This document shows, piece after piece, positions 18,486-26,642 of a DNA stretch of 37,085 nucleotides. Within the stretch, counting starts at the first letter, position 1, and each line of letters starts with the position of its first letter. Made by a program: the position numbers and the translations under genes. Below the pieces are notes generated by a model. It did no database searches and was not told where the DNA came from. It saw nothing but the letters and a program-made list of their open reading frames with translations. This DNA is from Clostridia bacterium (GTDB lineage: Bacteria > Bacillota > Clostridia > TANB77 > CAG-508): assembly GCA_022795075.1 (NCBI GenBank), contig JAAWGB010000013.1, forward strand, positions 1-37,085, read 5' to 3'.

Positions 18486-19343
18486 ATGAAAGTAGTTTTA
18501 CCAGATGAAAAAGTATTTAATAAAAAACAAATAGCCATTTATATTACAATTATAGTAGTGTGTATCATATCTGTAATAATAGCTTTCTATGTCCAATTTT
18601 ATGCAAGAATTGATATAGGAAGATTTTTAGGTTTTGAATCAGAAACTAAAATAGGAAATAAAACAGAAGAGGAAATAGGTATATTAAAATCACAATTTGA
18701 ACAAATATTTACCAATAGTATTGAAAATGCTAATGGACAAGTCAATAAAAAGAAAGAAGCAGATAAACCACTTGTTTATACTAAAGTGCAAAAAAAAGAA
18801 AGCAAATTAAATAGTTATGATGTAGAAGTTTATATACCATATATTAATATTGACAATGAAATAGTAGAACAATATAATAATGACATAGATAGTTTTGCTC
18901 AGAAGACTAATCAAATTATAGAAAGCCAAGGAAAAAACACTGTTTATACAGTAGAATATGTGGCTAATATAAAAGATGACATTTTATCGTTAATGATTCG
19001 TTCGAATTTAAAAGAAGGTTCAAATGCACAAAGAGTTATTATTCAAACTTATAATTATGATTTAAGAAACAATAAAGAAATTACTTTAGAAAAGATGTTA
19101 AGAATAGAAAATTTAGAACAAAATCAAATACAAGAAAAAATAAAAAGTGAAATAGAAATTGAACAAAAAAAGGTAGAAGATTTAAAAAGCCTAGGATATA
19201 ATATTTATAATAGAGAACTTAACAGTGACATCTATAAAATAGAAAATTCTAAACAATATTATTTAGATAATGATACATTGTATATTATTTATGCTTATGG
19301 AAATGACAAATTTACAAGTGAAATGGATTTAATTATCATTTAG
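18486..19343 (+). CDS. Membrane-anchored protein with a DUF3298/RsiV-like extracellular domain
   Basis: 285 residues. A short cytoplasmic N-terminus is followed by a membrane helix at about residues 15-38 and an extracytoplasmic domain. The segment around residues 150-200 (VEYVANIKDDILSLMIRS, then TYNYDLRNNKEITLEKML) has the beta-strand and 'TLEKML' pattern of the DUF3298 fold, present in RsiV-type anti-sigma factors and in PdaC-like proteins. No sigma factor gene is adjacent, so an anti-sigma role is not supported here. The gene is monocistronic with its own promoter and terminator. Confidence 0.6.
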   Translation: MKVVLPDEKVFNKKQIAIYITIIVVCIISVIIAFYVQFYARIDIGRFLGFESETKIGNKTEEEIGILKSQFEQIFTNSIENANGQVNKKKEADKPLVYTKVQKKESKLNSYDVEVYIPYINIDNEIVEQYNNDIDSFAQKTNQIIESQGKNTVYTVEYVANIKDDILSLMIRSNLKEGSNAQRVIIQTYNYDLRNNKEITLEKMLRIENLEQNQIQEKIKSEIEIEQKKVEDLKSLGYNIYNRELNSDIYKIENSKQYYLDNDTLYIIYAYGNDKFTSEMDLIII

Positions 19344-19391
19344 AATATAAAAAAGTAGGACAAGAGTTTTAAGAAATTTTTTTGTCCTAGT

Positions 19392-19426
19392 AAAAAGAAA
19401 GAGCTTTTTAAAGCTCTTTCTTTTTT
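19392..19426. terminator. Strong terminator after the 18486 gene
   Basis: 16-base perfect arms (19392-19407 and 19410-19425) with a 2-base loop and T residues downstream; symmetrical enough to act in both directions. Confidence 0.85.
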
Positions 19427-19454
19427 GAAAATAAAAGGGGATGTTTTTAATTTC

Positions 19455-19479
19455 ATAGTCAGTATCTCTTACTGACTAT
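19455..19479 (-). terminator. Hairpin downstream of htrA
   Basis: 10-bp perfect arms ATAGTCAGTA/TACTGACTAT with a 5-base loop. On the minus strand it lies 70 bases after the htrA stop and is followed by a moderately T/A-rich sequence. Confidence 0.55.
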
Positions 19480-19550
19480 AACTATTTTACTAATGAATTT
19501 TGTCCATTGTGTGAACTAAAAGTGAAGAATTAAAAAAGATTTTAATTTTA

Positions 19551-20810
19551 TTATGGTTGCTCACCTAATGTAATGGTTAATTCTTTTTCTTGTCCATCAC
19601 GATTGATTTTAACTTTTATTTCGTCACCAATTTGGTGAGCATTTTTAATTTCATTTAATTCATCCATTTTTGTTATTTTTTTACCTTCTGCTTCTACAAT
19701 AACATCACCAATTTTAATGCCAGCTTTTTCAGCAGCAGAAAAATCGTCTACAGATTTTACATAGATACCAACTACTAATTTGTTTGCTTTTGCGGTTTGT
19801 TCTGTTAAATCCATACCTGAAATTCCAATATAAGGTCTTTTTACTTTACTATATTGAATCAGTTGTGAAGTAATATCAGTTGTTGAATTAATTGGAATAG
19901 CAAATCCCATCCCTTCAATTCCTGTTCCAGAAAGTTTTAAAGTATTAATACCAATAACTTTTCCTTCGCTATTAACTAACGCACCACCGCTGTTACCAGA
20001 GTTGATGGCAGCATCTGTTTGAATTAAAGTGAATTTTTTTCCGTCTGAATCGGTAACTTCTCGGTTAATGGCACTGACAACTCCACAAGTAATACTGCTT
20101 TGCATTCCTAATGGATTTCCAACAGCCATAGCGAATTCTCCAACTTTTAAATCGTCAGAATCTGCAAATTCTGCTTTAGAAAGTCCTGTTTTTTCAATTT
20201 TAATAACGGCTAAGTCGGTTTGTTCATCTGTTCCTATAATTTTTGCTTCATATTCAGTTTCATCGTTAAATAGGGTAACTGTTATTTTGGTAGCTTCTGA
20301 TACTTGGTAATAAGATTCTGATGAAGTAGTTGCTACAATGTGATTATTGGTTAAGATGTAGCCATCATCACTAATAATAATACCAGAACCAGTAGCTTTA
20401 GCAGTGCTTGTTTGAGTTTGTCTACCAAACATAGACATAAGAGAATTCACATTATATTCTACATTGATTCCTACAATGGATGGTAAGACTTTATTAGCAG
20501 CATAAACAGATGTATCAGAATAATTAGAAAGTGAAGTTTGACTGACATATCCTGTACTTGGGGATTGAGAACTAGAATTAGATGTAGCCGAGTTTCCTTC
20601 TAATATTTTTGAACGAATAGAAGGAATGCCAAAACAACTACCTAAAACAACAGCACATCCTACTACACCACTAAAGAAAGGTAATAAAATACTTTTTCCA
20701 AATCCTACTTTTGATTTTTGTACGGTTTCATTTTTATATACATTTTTATATGTATGGGGATTTTGAACCGCTTTAAAATTTTGTACGTTTTCTTCTTTTT
20801 TTTCTTCCAT
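19551..20810 (-). CDS. htrA: HtrA/DegP-type membrane serine protease
   Basis: 419 residues. A cytoplasmic N-terminus of about 37 residues and one membrane helix (about 40-62) place the protease outside the cell membrane. The trypsin-like domain has a complete catalytic triad: H157 (TNNHIV), D199 (QTDLAVIKI) and S274 (NSGNSGGAL). A PDZ domain (about residues 325-415, with AGIKIGDVIVEAEGKKI) follows. The enzyme degrades or refolds damaged exported proteins under envelope stress. AGGAGG precedes the ATG. No CssRS-type two-component genes are nearby, so regulation is unknown. Confidence 0.95.
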   Translation of the reverse strand: MEEKKEENVQNFKAVQNPHTYKNVYKNETVQKSKVGFGKSILLPFFSGVVGCAVVLGSCFGIPSIRSKILEGNSATSNSSSQSPSTGYVSQTSLSNYSDTSVYAANKVLPSIVGINVEYNVNSLMSMFGRQTQTSTAKATGSGIIISDDGYILTNNHIVATTSSESYYQVSEATKITVTLFNDETEYEAKIIGTDEQTDLAVIKIEKTGLSKAEFADSDDLKVGEFAMAVGNPLGMQSSITCGVVSAINREVTDSDGKKFTLIQTDAAINSGNSGGALVNSEGKVIGINTLKLSGTGIEGMGFAIPINSTTDITSQLIQYSKVKRPYIGISGMDLTEQTAKANKLVVGIYVKSVDDFSAAEKAGIKIGDVIVEAEGKKITKMDELNEIKNAHQIGDEIKVKINRDGQEKELTITLGEQP

Positions 20811-20975
20811 TTTGTTAACCTCCTAAAATAAATGATTAATTATATAATAACCTATTATGCAGATATAATACAATAGATTTGTGAAATTTATGTGAAAAAA
20901 ACTTGCCTTTGTATTGAAAATAAAAAAATAAAAATATATAATATAAAAAAATAGAAAGTAAGGAATGATAAGTAA

Positions 20976-21476
20976 ATGATAAATAAAACAAGAGGTGTAA
21001 CCTTAATAGCATTAACGATAACCATTGTAATATTATTAATTTTGGCAGGAATCGGTTTTTCTAGCGGACAAAATACTATACAAAAAGCACAATTGGAAGA
21101 ATTAAAAACCAATTTATTATTAATTCAAGCAAAGGCTAGAGAATATGTAGAAGAAGCAAATTTTAAAATTGGAATAGGAACCAAAGAACAACAAGATGAG
21201 AAAACACAAAGTGTAAGAAAAGAAATTTATGAAGATACTGAAAAATTAAAAAAAGCAGACAAAATTCCAGAACAGTTTAATATACAAGAAACAGATACTG
21301 GAGCATGGTATTACTTAACTCCTGAAACGAAAGAAAAGTGGGGGTTGGAAAAATTGAATCATGAAGAACAATATATGATTCATTTTGATGAAATAAATGA
21401 AAAAGTAGAAGTTTATTATACAGAAGGTTATGAAGGAAAATATTCACTAGTAGAAATTGATGCCATCCAAAAATAA
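20976..21476 (+). CDS. Prepilin-like protein with an N-terminal class-III-type segment
   Basis: 166 residues. The N-terminus NKTRGVTLIALTITIVILLILAG carries a Gly at the predicted cleavage site followed by a hydrophobic helix, the arrangement of type IV pilin-like prepilins, although the usual Glu at +5 of the mature protein is absent (the run reads GVTLIALTI). The remaining part is charged and helical, then short beta-like segments with GAWYYLTPETKEKWGL. It lies 12 bases upstream of rnhB, so the two may be co-transcribed. No assembly ATPase or prepilin peptidase is in the window. A degraded relative lies at 36741-36986. Confidence 0.65.
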   Translation: MINKTRGVTLIALTITIVILLILAGIGFSSGQNTIQKAQLEELKTNLLLIQAKAREYVEEANFKIGIGTKEQQDEKTQSVRKEIYEDTEKLKKADKIPEQFNIQETDTGAWYYLTPETKEKWGLEKLNHEEQYMIHFDEINEKVEVYYTEGYEGKYSLVEIDAIQK

Positions 21477-21488
21477 TAAGGAGAAAGA

Positions 21489-22118
21489 ATGAAAGAAAAA
21501 GAATTAGAAAGACTAACCAACTTAAAAGAAATGGAAAAAAATTTATATCAAAAAGGATTCCAAAAAATAGGTGGAATTGATGAAGCAGGAAGAGGTCCAT
21601 TAGCTGGACCAGTTGTTGTAGCTGGGGTTATAATGCCACAAGATTCTATGATAGAAGGAGTAAACGATTCTAAAAAAGTTTCAGAGAAAAAAAGAGAAAA
21701 ATTATATGATTTAATCATAGAAGAAGCAATTAGTTATTCTGTTGCTGTTATAGGTCAAGATGTTATTGATGAAATAAACATTTTAAATGCAACCAAACAA
21801 GGTGTTACAAAAGTTGTTCAAGAATTAGCAATGAAACCAGATTTAATTTTAGTAGATGCCTTAACACATATTGACACAAATGGAATTCCCTATGATTCAA
21901 TTATTAAAGGTGATGCAAAATGTTATTCTATAGCAGCAGCATCCATTCTTGCAAAAGTAACAAGAGATAGAATCATGAAACAATGGGATGAAATTTATCC
22001 ACAATATGGTTTTTGTACACATAAAGGATATGGAACAGCCAAACACATAGAGGCAATTAAAGAATATGGCTTATGTCCAATTCATAGAAAAAGCTTTACT
22101 AAAAATTTTATAGAATAG
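21489..22118 (+). CDS. rnhB: Ribonuclease HII
   Basis: 209 residues, full length for RNase HII, which removes ribonucleotides and RNA primers from DNA. The family signature GGIDEAGRGPLAGPVV begins at residue 28 with the catalytic D31 and E32. Other conserved parts are VNDSKKVSEKKRE, the metal-binding Asp in LILVDALTH, the GDAKCYSIAAASILAKVTRD segment and the terminal IHRKSF. AAGGAGA precedes the ATG. It follows the pilin-like gene closely and precedes the phosphorylase by 19 bases. Confidence 0.96.
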   Translation: MKEKELERLTNLKEMEKNLYQKGFQKIGGIDEAGRGPLAGPVVVAGVIMPQDSMIEGVNDSKKVSEKKREKLYDLIIEEAISYSVAVIGQDVIDEINILNATKQGVTKVVQELAMKPDLILVDALTHIDTNGIPYDSIIKGDAKCYSIAAASILAKVTRDRIMKQWDEIYPQYGFCTHKGYGTAKHIEAIKEYGLCPIHRKSFTKNFIE

Positions 22119-22137
22119 AAGGGATACTTAAGAGAAG

Positions 22138-23442
22138 ATGAAAATCATAGATATAATAGAAAAGAAAAGAGACAAGCAAGAATTAACCAAACAAGAAATT
22201 GAATATTTTATTACTGAATATACCAATGGAAATATAAAAGATTACCAAGCAGCTGCAATTGTTATGGCAATATATTTAAATGGCATGACTAATCAAGAAA
22301 CGACTTATTTAACATTGGCTATGGCTCATTCGGGTCAAATACTAGATTTATCCACACTACAAGAAACAATTGTGGATAAACATTCCACTGGAGGAGTGGG
22401 AGACAAAGTTTCACTCATTCTTTTACCATTAGTAAGTTCTTTGGGTGTACCAGTTGCCAAAATGTCAGGAAGAGGATTAGGTTTTACAGGAGGAACAGCC
22501 GATAAATTAGAAGCAATTCCAGGTTATCAAACTTCTATTCCAATGGAACAATTTATAAAAAACGTAAAACAAATTGGCATTAGTATGATTTCACAAACTT
22601 TGAGTTTGGCACCAGCCGATAAAAAATTGTATGCCCTAAGAGATAGTATTTCTTGTGTTGAAAATATACCATTAATAGCCTCTAGCATTATGAGTAAAAA
22701 AATAGCAAGTGGTGCACAAAAGATAGTTTTAGATGTAACAGTTGGAAAAGGTGCTTTTATGCAAAATAGAGAGCAAGCTCAAAAACTATCCCATACAATG
22801 ATTGAAATTGGAAAGCTTGCTAACAAAGAAACAGTTTGTGTATTAACCAATATGGATGAGCCATTAGGATATGCTGTAGGAAATGTGTTAGAAGTAATAG
22901 AAGCGGTAAATTTTTTAAAAGGAGATATGCCAGAAGATTTAAAACAAGTAGTATTAGAATTAGGAAAAGTGATGATTCAATTGGCAGGAAAAGGAGAAAA
23001 CCTAGTAGAAAATGAAAAGAAATTACTGGAAAATATAAAGAATCAAAAAGCTTATTACAAATTTATAGAACTAGTAAAAAATCAAGGGGGAGATATATCT
23101 TATATAGAAAATATCGAAAAGTTACCAAAAGCTCAATATATAGAGCCAATCTATTGTGAAGAAGAGGGATTTGTACAAGATATTAACAGCAAAGAAGTGG
23201 GGAAATTAGCAGGAATGTTAGGGGCTGGAAGAGAAAAGAAAGAAGATGCAATTGACCCAGCAGTAGGAATAGTATTCATGAAAAAAGTGGCTCAAAAAGT
23301 AAAGAAAAATGAAATTTTGGCTTATATTCATGCCAATGATGCAAACAAATTAAAAGAAGCTAAAGTGAGATTAAAAGAAATTATTAAAATTTCATCTACT
23401 GTTGTACAAAAGGAAAAAACGATTCTAGAAGTTATTAAGTAA
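22138..23442 (+). CDS. pdp: Pyrimidine-nucleoside phosphorylase
   Basis: 434 residues. It splits uridine, deoxyuridine or thymidine with phosphate to base and (deoxy)ribose 1-phosphate in nucleoside salvage. The N-terminal helical domain is followed by the phosphate-binding DKHSTGGVGDKVSL (from residue 80), KMSGRGLGFTGGTADKLE and the base-binding ALRDSISCVENIPLIASSIMSKK region. The C-terminal PYNP domain contains GMLGAGREKKEDAIDPAVGI. The active-site set agrees with Pdp/DeoA; the family context in Firmicutes favours Pdp. Likely last gene of a unit with rnhB. Confidence 0.93.
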   Translation: MKIIDIIEKKRDKQELTKQEIEYFITEYTNGNIKDYQAAAIVMAIYLNGMTNQETTYLTLAMAHSGQILDLSTLQETIVDKHSTGGVGDKVSLILLPLVSSLGVPVAKMSGRGLGFTGGTADKLEAIPGYQTSIPMEQFIKNVKQIGISMISQTLSLAPADKKLYALRDSISCVENIPLIASSIMSKKIASGAQKIVLDVTVGKGAFMQNREQAQKLSHTMIEIGKLANKETVCVLTNMDEPLGYAVGNVLEVIEAVNFLKGDMPEDLKQVVLELGKVMIQLAGKGENLVENEKKLLENIKNQKAYYKFIELVKNQGGDISYIENIEKLPKAQYIEPIYCEEEGFVQDINSKEVGKLAGMLGAGREKKEDAIDPAVGIVFMKKVAQKVKKNEILAYIHANDANKLKEAKVRLKEIIKISSTVVQKEKTILEVIK

Positions 23443-23463
23443 AAATTATTGTTTCGTCAATAC

Positions 23464-23653
23464 AGTTCCTCTAAAGTATTATTTTCAAAAGAAAATAGCG
23501 AATTGAAAGTAATTGAAATAGAACTTCTTAATTTATTTTATGGAAAATGTTCGCGCCTTGAGCGTGAAAGGGTGCCATAAAATAAATTTAGAAGTTCTTT
23601 GAAAATTACTTGAACGAGCATTTTTCTTTTGAAAATAATACTTTAGAGGAACT
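23464..23653 (+). repeat. Foldback element, copy 2
   Basis: 190 bases between pdp and the small ORF at 23799. The outer arms 23464-23495 and 23622-23653 are a perfect 32-bp inverted repeat with no similarity to the arms of copy 1 or 3. The core 23496-23621 matches copy 1 closely, including TTTTATGG, a GCGCC/GAGCGT-type centre and AAAGGGTGCCATAAAATAA. The core's own stem pairs AGAACTTCT with AGAAGTTCT, where copy 1 pairs AGAAAT with ATTTCT. Confidence 0.9.
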
Positions 23654-23732
23654 CTAAGAGGTAAAAAATTTAAAAAAGGTTGTTTATTTTGGCGATTTTG
23701 GACAGAAATTTTTAGAAATACTCATGAAAGAA

Positions 23733-23760
23733 TTGAAAATTTGACAAAATATGTTATAAT
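23733..23760 (+). promoter_or_regulatory. Promoter of the small ORF and cdaA
   Basis: TTGAAA at 23733-23738, a 16-base spacer and TATAAT at 23755-23760. Besides the foldback element, this is the only signal I see in the gap 23443-23798. Confidence 0.65.
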
Positions 23761-23798
23761 AATAAATAGAGTAAATGAATAGAAAGGATTTGAGTCAA

Positions 23799-23927
23799 AT
23801 GGAAAATAAAGAACATAAAGCAAAATATGATAAAGGAAAAATATTTGTAAAAATTATGGCAGGAATTTTAGCAGTTTTAATGGTTGCAGGAACAGGAATC
23901 ACACTTGTTTATGCTTTAATGGTATAA
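23799..23927 (+). CDS. 42-residue single-pass membrane peptide upstream of cdaA
   Basis: The ORF starts at ATG 23799 behind AAAGGA and ends with TAA 16 bases before cdaA. Residues 1-17 are polar and lysine-rich (KEHKAKYDKGKIFVK); residues 18-41 form one hydrophobic helix (IMAGILAVLMVAGTGITLVYAL). It follows a promoter directly, so it is the first gene of the cdaA transcript. It is too short to assign to a family. Such small peptides occur in front of several membrane enzymes in Clostridia; a role with CdaA is only a guess. Confidence 0.6.
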   Translation: MENKEHKAKYDKGKIFVKIMAGILAVLMVAGTGITLVYALMV

Positions 23928-23942
23928 TAAAAGGAGAAATGA

Positions 23943-24884
23943 ATGGTAATAAACTTAGGAATAAATTGGGAAAATTTTTATAAAGACAATATCATGTCAT
24001 ACATTAAGTCTTTGCAACAAAATCCAATTGAATTAATTACATTAATATTAGACTTAGCAATTGTTATCTTTTTAATTTACTGTTTCTTTAAAGTAGTAAA
24101 AGGTTCTAGAGCTTGGCAGTTAATGAAAGGAATAGCCTTACTAATTGTAGCAACTTTGGCAAGTGGGCTATTTAACTTAAAAATTTTAAACTGGATACTA
24201 ACAGGAATTATGAATTTAGGAGTAATAGCCATAATCGTTATATTCCAACCAGAATTAAGAAGAGGATTAGAACAATTAGGAACCAATAAATTAACTAGAT
24301 TTTTTGGTATCGATAAAGACGTATCAACCAAAACAAAGGAAGATATTTATAAAGTAGTAATTGCAGCAACAGAGCTTTCCAAAGCAAAAACAGGAGCATT
24401 AATTGTATTAGAAAGAGATATTAAAATTCAAGATATTATAGCAACAGGAATTCCAATGCAAGCAGAAGTATCACCACAATTATTAGTTAATATATTTGAG
24501 CCCAAAACCCCCTTACATGATGGAGCAGTTGTTCTATCTGGAAATAAAATTGCAGCAGCAGCATGTGTATTGCCATTGGCAGATGACAAAGATATTGCCA
24601 AAGAATTAGGAACAAGACATAGAGCTGCAATAGGAATTTCAAAAGAATCAGACAGTATAGTAGTTGTTGTTTCGGAAGAAACTGGCAAAATATCAGTTGC
24701 AAAAGATGGAACTTTAATTGCAGATGTAAGAGAAGATGTATTAAAGAAAATTTTAATTAGTAATGTTGTAACAAAAAGATTCACAAGTGAAAAAAAAGAA
24801 AGAAAAGATAGAATAAAAAAGGTAAAAGAAGACATGAAGAAAGAAAAAAAGAATGAGGAAGAAAAACAACTAGACAACCAATAA
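23943..24884 (+). CDS. cdaA: Membrane diadenylate cyclase CdaA
   Basis: 313 residues. CdaA makes the second messenger cyclic di-AMP, which controls potassium and osmotic balance and cell-wall metabolism. Three N-terminal membrane helices lie within about residues 33-103. The DisA_N (DAC) catalytic domain follows with both signature motifs: DGA (193-195, in LHDGAVVL) and RHR (225-227, in GTRHRAAIG). The C-terminal 35 residues are a highly charged tail. In most Firmicutes cdaA is followed by cdaR and glmM. Here neither is present and a terminator follows directly, though glmS lies 7.5 kb downstream on the other strand. Confidence 0.95.
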   Translation: MVINLGINWENFYKDNIMSYIKSLQQNPIELITLILDLAIVIFLIYCFFKVVKGSRAWQLMKGIALLIVATLASGLFNLKILNWILTGIMNLGVIAIIVIFQPELRRGLEQLGTNKLTRFFGIDKDVSTKTKEDIYKVVIAATELSKAKTGALIVLERDIKIQDIIATGIPMQAEVSPQLLVNIFEPKTPLHDGAVVLSGNKIAAAACVLPLADDKDIAKELGTRHRAAIGISKESDSIVVVVSEETGKISVAKDGTLIADVREDVLKKILISNVVTKRFTSEKKERKDRIKKVKEDMKKEKKNEEEKQLDNQ

Positions 24885-24888
24885 AATA

Positions 24889-24921
24889 AAGTCGCTAAAT
24901 AATAAGCGACTTCATTTTTTA
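24889..24921 (+). terminator. Terminator after cdaA
   Basis: AAGTCGCT (24889-24896) and AGCGACTT (24905-24912) with an 8-base loop, followed by CATTTTTT. Confidence 0.85.
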
Positions 24922-25015
24922 TATGAGAAAAATTTACGAATTTACCATTACAGTTTACTGAAAATAAGTTAGATGATTCAAAAACTACAATAACAATATA
25001 AGATAAGGTGATAAT

Positions 25016-25788
25016 ATGAGAAATATAAAATTAGTAATTGAATATGATGGAAAAGAATTTAATCGGTTGGCAAAAACAACCCAATAAACTAAACATTCAA
25101 GGAACAATAGAAAAAGCAATTGAGCACATAACAGGAGAAGAAGTAGAACTTTTTGCATCAGGTAGAACCGATAGTGGCGTACATGCCCTTCGGACAAGTT
25201 GCTAATTTCAAAACAAATTCCAATATTCCAATTGAAAAATTTGCTATTGCTATTAATAGCAATTTAAAAAAATCGATTGTAATAAAATCAGCAGAAGAAG
25301 TGGATGAAAAATTTCATAGTAGGCTATCTTGTAAAAGAAAAACCTATCGATATGTTATTAATTATGCAAAAGAAGGAACCGCTATTTATAGAAATTTAGA
25401 AACACAAATTCCTAAGAAACTAAATATCAATAAAATGAAACAAGCTATTGGGTATTTTGAAGGAGAACATGATTTCAAAGCCTTTAAAGCTAGTGGTACC
25501 AGTTCTAAAAGTAGTGTAAGAACAATCTATAAAGCAGAAATAATAGAAAAAGAAAAAGACAGAATTTGGATTGAATTAACAGGTAATGGTTTTTTATATA
25601 ATATGGTAAGAATTATAGCTGGAACATTAGTAGATGTTGGCTTAGGAAACATACAACCAGAAGAAATTGTACAAATTATACAAGGAAAAGATAGAGCAAA
25701 AGCAGGGAAAACATTACCACCACAAGGTTTATACTTAGTAAAAGTAGAATATGATAATTTAGGGGACAGAAGAAAGAATCATATTTAA
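25016..25788 (+). CDS. truA: tRNA pseudouridine(38-40) synthase TruA, read through two +1 shifts
   Basis: TruA converts U38-U40 of the tRNA anticodon arm to pseudouridine. From ATG 25016 the frame meets CGG at 25064 (codon 17); skipping C gives Gly and the conserved FNGWQKQP. The new frame then meets CGG at 25191 (residue 59), directly after GRTDSGVHAL with the catalytic D52; skipping C gives GQVANF and continues to TAA 25788. The reconstructed 256-residue protein is full length with KTYRYVI, DFKAF and GNGFLYNMVR motifs. Without both shifts no fragment contains more than part of the active site. Expression of this tRNA-modifying enzyme, which acts in the anticodon arm and is known to affect frame maintenance, would itself depend on frameshifting. 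It has its own GGTG start region and no close neighbour. Confidence 0.93.
25064..25067 (+). other. CGG +1 shift site 7 (truA codon 17)
   Basis: In-frame CGG follows AAT. Skipping C gives GGT (Gly) and then TGG, restoring the near-invariant F-x-GWQ of TruA. Confidence 0.9.
25191..25194 (+). other. CGG +1 shift site 8 (truA residue 59)
   Basis: In phase with the frame entered at 25065. CGG follows CTT; skipping C gives GGA (Gly) and then CAA, restoring HALGQVANF just after the catalytic Asp. Confidence 0.9.
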
Positions 25789-25893
25789 ATGACTACTTAA
25801 CCATCATTTTTTGGTTTCCATCCCAAAATCATAGATGAACCAATAAAAGAAAAAGTGCATAAAATATAGTAAAAAATGAAAAGGAGAGAAATT

Positions 25894-26400
25894 ATGAATA
25901 TTTTACTTATATTTTTTGCCTTACCAATTGCCGTTATTATTATTTCAATTGCTTTGCAAAAAATTTTAAAATGTCCTGCTTTGGTTGCAGCTATTATATT
26001 TGCTATCTTTTTAATTGTTACTTTTATTGTTAATAATTTGAATTTTTTAATTGCAACAATTGTGTATGCAATTATTAGTTTTATTACAGCTTTTTTAACT
26101 TGTTTAATAGGAAGAATTTTGTGTAGAATAGGAAATCCATGTAGATGCGAAAATAGTAACTGTGATAATAATGATAGTAGATGTGGTCGTAACAATGCTT
26201 GTAATAATAATTTATTAACCATTAGTAACTTACAAAATGGAGATTCTAGTTGTAATCAAAATGAAGATGGATGTACTTATCAAATTACCAATGCTGATGG
26301 CTTAAGTGCTAGAGTTAATATTATTCCAAATTCGACGAATCATACTTGTCAAAGACAAAATGGAAATACCAGTAATTGTAGTTGTTGTAGAAGAAGGTGA
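25894..26400 (+). CDS. YbeF-like (DUF2651) membrane protein with a cysteine-rich tail
   Basis: 168-residue reading frame starting at ATG 25894 behind AAGGAGA. Three hydrophobic segments fill residues 2-80 and match the layout of the small YbeF/DUF2651 membrane proteins (NILLIFFALPIAVIIIS, IFAIFLIVTFIVNNLNFLI). The C-terminal half is unusual: many Cys and Asn (CRIGNPCRCENSNC, and NCSCCRRR at the end), with about a dozen cysteines, which may bind metal or form disulfides. Function unknown. A 16-bp perfect hairpin terminator follows. Confidence 0.65.
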   Translation: MNILLIFFALPIAVIIISIALQKILKCPALVAAIIFAIFLIVTFIVNNLNFLIATIVYAIISFITAFLTCLIGRILCRIGNPCRCENSNCDNNDSRCGRNNACNNNLLTISNLQNGDSSCNQNEDGCTYQITNADGLSARVNIIPNSTNHTCQRQNGNTSNCSCCRRR

Positions 26401-26402
26401 TT

Positions 26403-26436
26403 TTTAGAGCTATTACTATCTAGTAATAGCTCTAAA
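26403..26436 (+). terminator. Hairpin after the YbeF-like gene
   Basis: Perfect 16-bp arms (26403-26418 and 26421-26436) with a 2-base loop; the downstream T run is weak, but the stem is strong. Confidence 0.7.
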
Positions 26437-26587
26437 TTATATTTAAGTATAAAGTATTGGTCAAAAAGAGCTATTTATTAGCATAAGAAAAGTCTTTGCA
26501 AAAACCAAAAGTATTTTCTTATTTATTATAATTTTTTTCTTCTTTGTTTTGTTTTTTTATGTAAGTCATATTACAATTGTAAAATTC

Positions 26588-26616
26588 TTGAAAAAAAATA
26601 AAATATGTGTTATCAT
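26588..26616 (+). promoter_or_regulatory. Promoter of the 26643 permease gene
   Basis: TTGAAA at 26588-26593, a 17-base spacer and TATCAT at 26611-26616, followed by the GAGGAG ribosome binding site. Confidence 0.65.
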
Positions 26617-26642
26617 AAAAAAACAAGAAAGAGGAGAATAAA

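Noticed and set aside
7037..19000. Search for tRNA genes that could explain the recoding
   Set aside because: TTCGA occurrences inspected in this stretch are in coding sequence without cloverleaf partners; the decoding tRNA must lie outside the window.
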